A model generated the notes under the pieces. That model ran no database searches. It saw nothing but the letters and a program-made list of their open reading frames with translations, and was not told where the DNA came from. A program made the translations under genes and the position numbers. From an uncultured Collinsella sp. (GTDB taxonomy: Bacteria; Actinomycetota; Coriobacteriia; Coriobacteriales; Coriobacteriaceae), in NCBI GenBank assembly GCA_958443265.1, contig CAUCKA010000001.1, positions 62,001-126,000 on the forward strand: DNA of 64,000 nt, read 5' to 3'. Below, piece by piece: positions 59,019 to 64,000 of the stretch. Position 1 is the stretch's first letter, and every line of letters starts with the position of its first letter.

Positions 59019-60188
59019 ATGAGCACGTACGCAATTAAGGCTGACAAGTTCTTCTTGCCGGCAGGCCCGCAACTGGGCGGCTATCTTATGGTCGAGGACG
59101 GCGTCTTTGGCGCCTGGCAGGCCGACGAGCCCTCTTGCGAGATTAAGGACTACACGGGATCGTGGATCGCACCGGGTATGGTCGATACTCACATCCATGG
59201 CTTCTACAACCACTCAACTACCGATAACGATCCCGAGGGCATCGATATCAGCTCGACCGAGCTCGCCCGTCGCGGTACCACCAGCTGGCTGCCCACGACG
59301 TTCACCGATGGCGTCGAGCAGATCAAGGACGCCTGCGCCGCCATTGCCCAGGCGGACGAGGGCCGCGGCCCCGACTTCTGCGGTGCTCGCATTCAGGGCA
59401 TCTACCTGGAGGGCCCCTTCTTTACCATGAAGCACGTGGGCGCGCAGAACCCCGCTTACCTGATCGATCCCTCCGAGGAGGTCTTCGACCAGTGGCAGGA
59501 GGCTGCTGGCGGACGTATCGTCAAGAGCGCTATGGCCGCTGAGCGCGATGGCGCTGCCACCTATGCTGCCGCCCTCAACGCGAAGGGCGTCGTGACCAGC
59601 ATCGGTCACTCCGACGCCACCTACGATGAGTGCATCGCCGCCATCAACGCCGGTGCCAGCTGCTTTACGCATACCTATAACGGCCAGCGCGGGCTGCATC
59701 ACCGTGAGCCCGGTGTCGTGGGTGCTGCCATGTCCACGCCCGAGACCTACGCTGAGATCATCTGTGACGGCAAGCACGTAAACCCTGCCGCCATCAAGGC
59801 GCTGCTGCAGGCAAAGGGCTGGCAGCACACGGTACTCATCACCGACTGCCTGGGCTGCGGCGGCATGCCCGAGGGCAGCTACACCAGTGGCGGCATGGAC
59901 GTCATCATGAAGGACAACCTGTGCTGGCTCGCCGACGGCGAGAGCATTGCCGGCTCGGTGCTCACGCTTGCCCAGGGTGTCAAGAACATCGTCGACTGGG
60001 GCATCGCCAGCGCCGATATCGCCATTCGCATGGCAACCGAGGTGCCGGCTCGCTCTGCGCACATCGAGGATAAGTGCGGCAGCATCATGCCGGGTCGCGA
60101 CGCCGACTTTGTCGTGTTCGACCACGAGCTCACCCTCGTCGAGACGTATGTTGGCGGCCAGAGCGTCGGCAACGCCTTTACCGAGTAA
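59019..60188 (+). CDS. nagA: N-acetyl-hexosamine-6-phosphate deacetylase (NagA/AgaA)
   Basis: 389 residues from ATG 59019 (AAGGAG upstream). Removes acetate from GlcNAc-6-P or GalNAc-6-P; which one is not decidable from sequence, but the neighbours favour GalNAc-6-P. Metal and substrate motifs: GMVDTHIHGFYNHS, LEGPFF, SIGHSDATYDE, and HTYNGQRGLHHREPG. The C-terminus (DKCGSIMPGRDADFVVFDHELTLVETYVGG) closes the amidohydrolase fold. A second copy of this C-terminal end remains as a fragment at 62914-63045. Confidence 0.92.
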   Translation: MSTYAIKADKFFLPAGPQLGGYLMVEDGVFGAWQADEPSCEIKDYTGSWIAPGMVDTHIHGFYNHSTTDNDPEGIDISSTELARRGTTSWLPTTFTDGVEQIKDACAAIAQADEGRGPDFCGARIQGIYLEGPFFTMKHVGAQNPAYLIDPSEEVFDQWQEAAGGRIVKSAMAAERDGAATYAAALNAKGVVTSIGHSDATYDECIAAINAGASCFTHTYNGQRGLHHREPGVVGAAMSTPETYAEIICDGKHVNPAAIKALLQAKGWQHTVLITDCLGCGGMPEGSYTSGGMDVIMKDNLCWLADGESIAGSVLTLAQGVKNIVDWGIASADIAIRMATEVPARSAHIEDKCGSIMPGRDADFVVFDHELTLVETYVGGQSVGNAFTE

Positions 60189-60200
60189 CGATAGAAAAAG

Positions 60201-60237
60201 ACGGCGGGCCCGAATCTGCTCGGACCCGCCGTATGGG
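60201..60237. terminator. Hairpin between nagA and flavodoxin, probable terminator
   Basis: ACGGCGGG...CCGA (60201-60213) pairs with TCGG...CCCGCCGT (60220-60232), one bulge; no long T-run on the plus strand, so it may serve both convergent genes. Confidence 0.6.
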
Positions 60238-60263
60238 TTAAACGCTCAAAAGCACCTTCACAG

Positions 60264-60848
60264 TTACAGCTTGTTAGCAATCTTCTTTGCCGTGCGCTTA
60301 ACGCCGGCCACCAGGCCTCCTGCAGGATGCTCCTTTTCGTATGCTAGACGCTTCTCGCGCTTGGCGTACTCTTCGACGATGATATCGCCGTACTCATCTT
60401 CGATTTTGTCGAAGAAATCGACGGCTCCCTTAATCTCTTCGGCAGTTGGGTGTCCCTTCTGGACGCCGCCGGCGAGCTTGAACGGCCCCCACGTATCAAA
60501 GCCGGGGCAGCCGTAGACACCCATAAAGATGGCCTGCCTCATGCGGCAGATGCCATCGATATCCTTGCCGTACCACTTGTTTTTGCCACCATAGGTCATA
60601 AGGCCAAATACCTTATCCTGCGGCTGCAGCACGTTCGTGAGCACACGTGCCATGTCCTTGTCGATCTCGGAGTAATAGATGCCCGTGGCGACACCGATCA
60701 GATGGTATTCGTGCAGGTCGGGGTACTCGTTTTTACCGAGTGACTTCACGTCGAGGGTATCGATTTCGGGGTGCGCCTCGACGATGGCGTCCACGAGCTT
60801 TTTCGTATTGCCGTGGTGGCGTGAGGCATAAAGGATGATGGTTCGCAT
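60264..60848 (-). CDS. Flavodoxin-domain protein
   Basis: 194 residues from ATG 60848 (AAAGG upstream). The FMN phosphate loop is seen in TIILYASRHHGNTKKLVDAI, followed by LIGVATGIYYSEI and MTYGG, as in flavodoxins and flavodoxin-fold reductases. The C-terminal 40 residues are basic and helical, beyond a normal flavodoxin. It lies inside the sugar island in the opposite direction, so its electron-transfer role is probably independent. Confidence 0.8.
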   Translation of the reverse strand: MRTIILYASRHHGNTKKLVDAIVEAHPEIDTLDVKSLGKNEYPDLHEYHLIGVATGIYYSEIDKDMARVLTNVLQPQDKVFGLMTYGGKNKWYGKDIDGICRMRQAIFMGVYGCPGFDTWGPFKLAGGVQKGHPTAEEIKGAVDFFDKIEDEYGDIIVEEYAKREKRLAYEKEHPAGGLVAGVKRTAKKIANKL

Positions 60849-61003
60849 AAGAAGGCCTTTCAGCTGTAATTGCATCAATGTCTGTATGGTACCCCGTTGT
60901 ATGGTCGGGATACCGGACACATCGACGAGCGCGCGGGTTTGTCCTTTGACTAGGATTGAGGCGGGCGCTTGCATGAAAAAGCAGTTGTCCGAAAGGATGG
61001 ATA

Positions 61004-61885
61004 ATGGAATACGCTCTTTCCAACGATTCGATTTCTATCAAGGTTTCCACGGCCGGCGGCTCGTTTACCTCGATTGAGGCTGACGGTCGTGAGTATTTGT
61101 GGCAGGGTGATCCCGCGGTGTGGTCCGGTCAGGCGCCGGTCTGCTTTCCGATTTGCGGAGGCTTGCGCGACAACAATGCCATGACGTTTGCCGGGCATCA
61201 TGTGAAGCTCGCTCGCCACGGGTTTGCGCGCAAACAGGAGTGGAAGCTGCTGAGCCAGAGTGAGAACGAGCTGGCGATGTGCCTGGCTTCGGAGGATAAC
61301 GCCGCGTTGCTGAGCGATTATCCGTATCCGTTTAAGCTTGTCGCCCGCTATACGCTCGAGGACGCCGCCGTGCGTGTCTCCTATGAGGTGACCAATGAAG
61401 GCACCGAGGACATGCCGTTCTTTATCGGTGGACATCCCGGCTTTAGGTGCCCGCTCGATGAGGGCGAGGTCTATACGGACTACGAGCTGCGCTTTGAGAA
61501 GGACGAGGCTGCGGAGCTCTGCACCGCCGTTCCATCGACTGGCTTGATTGATGTGGCAAACCGCTCCAAGAACCCCATGGTGGGGAAGACGTTGCCCCTG
61601 TCGCACGAGCTCTTCGATTTTGCGGAGACCATCTTTGACGTACTCGAGAGTCGTCAGGTCACGATTTCCAAAAAGGGCGAGGACAAGGGCGTTCGCCTGA
61701 GCTTCGAGGGCTTTCCGTACCTCATCGTGTGGAGTAAGCCCGAGGGCGATTTTGTGGCAGTTGAGCCCTGGGGCGGCCTTTCGACCTGCTCCGATGAGGA
61801 TGACGTGCTTGAGCATAAGCGCGGCTGCCTTGTCGCCAAGCCCAAGGAGACCGTCGTTCGCTCGTTCACGATTGAAATTCTGTAA
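61004..61885 (+). CDS. Aldose 1-epimerase family protein (LacX/YphB type)
   Basis: 293 residues. Galactose-mutarotase-like fold: SIKVSTAGGSFTSIEADGREYLWQGDP, FPICGGLRDN, HGFARKQEW, and the catalytic GGHPGFRCPLD with WGGLSTCSDEDD late. Equilibrates alpha and beta anomers of a sugar or its phosphate. Its place before the tagatose-6-phosphate-kinase-like gene suggests a galactose or tagatose route. Confidence 0.85.
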   Translation: MEYALSNDSISIKVSTAGGSFTSIEADGREYLWQGDPAVWSGQAPVCFPICGGLRDNNAMTFAGHHVKLARHGFARKQEWKLLSQSENELAMCLASEDNAALLSDYPYPFKLVARYTLEDAAVRVSYEVTNEGTEDMPFFIGGHPGFRCPLDEGEVYTDYELRFEKDEAAELCTAVPSTGLIDVANRSKNPMVGKTLPLSHELFDFAETIFDVLESRQVTISKKGEDKGVRLSFEGFPYLIVWSKPEGDFVAVEPWGGLSTCSDEDDVLEHKRGCLVAKPKETVVRSFTIEIL

Positions 61886-61944
61886 TTCCGTTTTGTCGAC
61901 TCGTATCGCGAGGCACTAGGAGCCTGCGAGATAAGGAGCTAAAA

Positions 61945-62880
61945 ATGATCCTCACCGTTACGATGAACCCGTCTGTCGATACGCGCTATCAGCTCGATGA
62001 GCTCGTTATCGATGACGTCAACCGTGTGACGCCCGAAAAGACCGCCGGCGGCAAGGGCCTCAACGTGGCCCGTGTGCTGGGTCAGCTGGGCGACGACGTC
62101 GTGGCAACCGGTCTGCTCGGCGGCCACATGGGCGCTTACATGGCCGAGCTCATGGACGCCAACGGTATTAACAACGACTTTGTGCCCATCAAGGGCGAGA
62201 CCCGCATCTGCCTCAATATCCTTCATGCCGGCAACCAGACCGAGCTGCTCGAGAGCGGTCCGACAATTGCCCCCGAGGAGCTCGATGCCTTTACCGCCAA
62301 GTTTACCGAGCTTGCGAGCAAGGCCGACGTCGTCACCATCTCGGGTTCGCTGCCCCGCGGTGTCGAGGCAGACTACTATGCCAAGATCACGGGCATTGCC
62401 GAGAACGCCGGTGCCAAGGTGTTGCTCGATACCTCGGGTGCTTCGCTCGAGGCCGCCCTTAAGTCCGAAATTAAGCCCGAGCTGGTCAAGCCTAACCTGA
62501 CCGAGATCAACGGCCTTTTGGGTACGAGCTTTACCACCGACGATGTGGACGAGCTCCGCGCCGCGCTCGCCTCTGATGCCCGCTTCTCCGATATCCCCTG
62601 GGTCGTCGTGTCCATGGGCGCTGCCGGCTCCGTTGGCTTCCACAATGGCCGTGCGTTCCGCGCAAAGACGCCCGATATCCCTGCCGTTAACGCCACGGGC
62701 TCTGGTGACTCCACTATCGCTGGCTTCGCGCATGCCATTGCTGCTGGCGCGGACGACGAGACGGTGCTGCGCACCGCCAACACCTGCGGCAAGCTCAATG
62801 CCATGGATCCCATGACCGGCCATCTGGCCATGGACCGTTGGGACGAGGTCTACAACGGCGTTGTCGTGACCGAGCTGTAA
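61945..62880 (+). CDS. PfkB-family sugar kinase, tagatose-6-phosphate/1-phosphofructokinase type
   Basis: 311 residues, AAGGAG upstream. PfkB motifs: MILTVTMNPSVDTRYQL, TAGGKGLNVARVLGQLG, and the catalytic anion-hole NATGSGDSTIAGF with the base Asp. The LacC/FruK group cannot be split by eye, but AgaS and the deacetylase upstream favour tagatose-6-phosphate, giving tagatose-1,6-bisphosphate. The needed aldolase (LacD/GatY) is not in the window. Confidence 0.88.
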   Translation: MILTVTMNPSVDTRYQLDELVIDDVNRVTPEKTAGGKGLNVARVLGQLGDDVVATGLLGGHMGAYMAELMDANGINNDFVPIKGETRICLNILHAGNQTELLESGPTIAPEELDAFTAKFTELASKADVVTISGSLPRGVEADYYAKITGIAENAGAKVLLDTSGASLEAALKSEIKPELVKPNLTEINGLLGTSFTTDDVDELRAALASDARFSDIPWVVVSMGAAGSVGFHNGRAFRAKTPDIPAVNATGSGDSTIAGFAHAIAAGADDETVLRTANTCGKLNAMDPMTGHLAMDRWDEVYNGVVVTEL

Positions 62881-62913
62881 AAGCCTGGGCGTCGGCCCCG
62901 GCATTGCTTGCTA

Positions 62914-63045
62914 GCTCATGTCGACGACAAGTGCGGTAGCATTATGCTGGGGCGCGACGCCGAGTTTGTCGTGTTCAATCCCGACCTTACCCTGGTCGAG
63001 GCGTATGTGGGTGGCAACAGCGTCGGTAACGCGTTTGCCGAGTAG
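62914..63045 (+). pseudogene. 3' remnant of a second NagA/AgaA deacetylase gene
   Basis: From 62914 the frame reads AHVDDKCGSIMLGRDAEFVV and continues to YVGGNSVGNAFAE then TAG, nearly the same as the last 43 residues of the complete deacetylase gene at 59019-60188 (DKCGSIMPGRDADFVV ... YVGGQSVGNAFTE). No start or earlier part exists. It lies between the PfkB kinase and the YhcH gene, so a former deacetylase gene here was deleted or a duplicated tail was inserted. Confidence 0.85.
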
Positions 63046-63077
63046 CCGCCAAAGAAGCGATCCGAGAGGGGATTTAG

Positions 63078-63551
63078 ATGATTTACGGTGCATTGGGCGA
63101 TATCGAGGAGTACCGCGGAATGCTCAAGGGCCTCGACGTGCTGATCGACTGGCTCGAGGAGAACGACCCGGCAGAGCTCGAGGTCGGCAGCCATCCGATT
63201 CTGGGCGACAAGGTCTATGCGAACGTCATGGCTCCCACGACGCGTCCCGAGGCCGAGGCTCACTATGAGACGCATCAGCGCTATCACGACCTGCAGATCG
63301 ACGTTGAGGGTCGCGAGGCCTTTAAGGTCGCCACGGGCAGTCTGACGCTGGTTCAGGAGTTTGACGAGAAGGACGACTACGATCTGGTCGATTCCGACGC
63401 TTCGATCGCCGGCGATCTTGCCGACGACAAGTTTGCGCTGTTCGTTGCCGGCGAGCCTCACATGCCCACGCTCGAGTTCCCGGGCGATGGCGCACAGCCG
63501 GTCAAGAAGATCTGCTTTAAGCTGCTTGCAGATGCTTACTGGGAGGAGTAG
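63078..63551 (+). CDS. YhcH/YjgK/YiaL (EbgC-like) family protein
   Basis: 157 residues, GAGAGGGG upstream. Cupin-like family: MIYGALGDIEEYRGMLKGLDV, MAPTTRPEAEAHYETHQRYHDLQIDVEGRE (with His and Glu that bind metal in the family), and FPGDGAQPVKKICFKL. Members include EbgC and sialic-acid-associated proteins; they act on sugar anomers or epimers. In the amino-sugar island it probably serves sugar turnover. Confidence 0.88.
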   Translation: MIYGALGDIEEYRGMLKGLDVLIDWLEENDPAELEVGSHPILGDKVYANVMAPTTRPEAEAHYETHQRYHDLQIDVEGREAFKVATGSLTLVQEFDEKDDYDLVDSDASIAGDLADDKFALFVAGEPHMPTLEFPGDGAQPVKKICFKLLADAYWEE

Positions 63552-63580
63552 CGAGCCGCTCGGCTGAGCTGTTCGTCTGA

Positions 63581-63661
63581 TGGCGTGATTCCCCTAGGGG
63601 AATCACGCCACGACCCCGCCAAGCGTGTTTTCCCTAGGGGAATCACGTTTGGCGGGGTTTT
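63581..63661. terminator. Palindromic terminators at a convergent junction
   Basis: 63581-63610 is a 30-base perfect palindrome centred on CCTAGG. Next, ACCCCGCCAA (63613-63622) pairs with TTGGCGGGGT (63649-63658) followed by TTT. The two share the module CCCTAGGGGAATCACG (63592-63607 and 63632-63647). Likely a bidirectional terminator for YhcH and the minus-strand gene. Confidence 0.75.
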
Positions 63662-63686
63662 CGGTTTTTGAATAGGGAAGCCTCAT

Positions 63687-64000
63687 TTATTTGCGAAGAA
63701 CATCGGCTAGCCGCAGGATTGAAATCATCGACCGATAAGTGAGTTCCACTTTTTCGCCCGCAAGCAGTCGTTTCGAGCCAATCTCATCTAGCCCCACAAG
63801 CCGAGAAAACAGCGGGCCGCTCATCGTGCCCTCGTCAATTGATTCCCTTATGGTCTTCAAAACGTCCGTATCATGAAGCGATGCCGAGCTGTAGGGGGCA
63901 ACACGAGCGGAACTCTCAATTAACGACGAGACAAAAGGATGGAGATGCTTTGGACATAGTCCATCAAACACCACATCCCCATTGTCGTTCGAGCCGACCA
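63687..64000 (-). CDS. C-terminal part of a probable HTH protein (partial)
   Basis: The minus-strand frame stays open to the right edge of the window, so the N-terminus is missing. The visible 100 or so residues end with LFSRLVGLDEIGSKRLLAGEKVELTYRSMISILRLADVL, similar to the short helix-turn-helix end of MqsA/HigA2-type antitoxins and related regulators. Before it is SSASLHDTDVLKTIRESIDEGTMSG. A regulator or antitoxin is likely; no partner is visible. Confidence 0.45.
   Translation of the reverse strand, partial: VGSNDNGDVVFDGLCPKHLHPFVSSLIESSARVAPYSSASLHDTDVLKTIRESIDEGTMSGPLFSRLVGLDEIGSKRLLAGEKVELTYRSMISILRLADVLRK

Noticed and set aside
1..64000. tRNA, rRNA or CRISPR arrays
   Set aside because: I looked for T-loop consensus strings, rRNA signatures and regularly spaced direct repeats and found none; a tRNAscan or Infernal run would be decisive.

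Overview
The window is high-GC, densely packed bacterial DNA. It looks like the chromosome of a gut coriobacterium, most probably Collinsella or a close relative. I infer this from overall composition, alanine-rich coding style, actinobacterial-type gene content (archaeal-type topoisomerase I with a lysine tail, class Ic aspartate aminotransferase, RicT/ComF/Tmk order), mannose-family PTS genes and many small hairpin repeats between genes; no rRNA or marker protein was available to confirm it. I found no tRNA, rRNA, CRISPR array, integrase or transposase.

Layout. 1-2.6 kb: the end of a sortase-anchored surface protein, a small zinc-motif protein, and a toxin-antitoxin-like pair whose nucleotidyltransferase has an in-frame stop near its start. 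3-5.2 kb: three tandem metallophosphoesterases. 5.2-12.5 kb: gluQ, a DUF2207 membrane protein, a GNAT acetyltransferase, purH. 12.5-18 kb: a PucR regulator divergent from an ornithine cyclodeaminase/aminotransferase pair, then a two-component system. 18-29 kb: UspA, UppP, PcrA/UvrD helicase, a GntR-manA unit divergent from a ROK glucokinase, pyrophosphatase and NhaA. 29-37 kb: aspartate aminotransferase, STAS protein, TatA/B-TatC followed by HypA-HypB, topoisomerase I, a zinc-ribbon membrane protein. 38-43.5 kb: tmk-holB-ricT, comF, a possible nuclease-fold protein. 44-52.8 kb: a solute-binding lipoprotein, HPF behind a probable raiA RNA, DegV, a dehydrogenase with a His/Cys tail, small hypotheticals, isocitrate dehydrogenase, a SurA-like protein, an XRE/DUF2975 pair.

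53-63.5 kb is an amino-sugar (probably N-acetylgalactosamine) utilisation island: PTS EIIA-YajC-EIIB-EIIC-EIID, a GntR/UTRA regulator, AgaS-type SIS enzyme, NagA/AgaA deacetylase, flavodoxin, aldose epimerase, tagatose-6-phosphate-kinase-like PfkB protein, a remnant of a second deacetylase gene, and a YhcH/EbgC-type protein. An identical 13-bp palindromic site (TGGTTACTACCAG) lies upstream of both the PTS genes and agaS and is the best candidate operator for the GntR protein. Import would give GalNAc-6-phosphate, deacetylation galactosamine-6-phosphate, deamination/isomerisation tagatose-6-phosphate, then phosphorylation.

Between genes there is unusual structure: two elements of about 220 bp bounded by closely related 28-32 bp terminal inverted repeats (8805-9033 and 43525-43739), long inverted repeats at three convergent gene junctions (18.1, 23.1 and 63.6 kb), REP-like short palindromes ending in AATGACTAG at five places, and several leaders with hairpins that may control downstream genes (nhaA, comF, the lipoprotein gene, glk).
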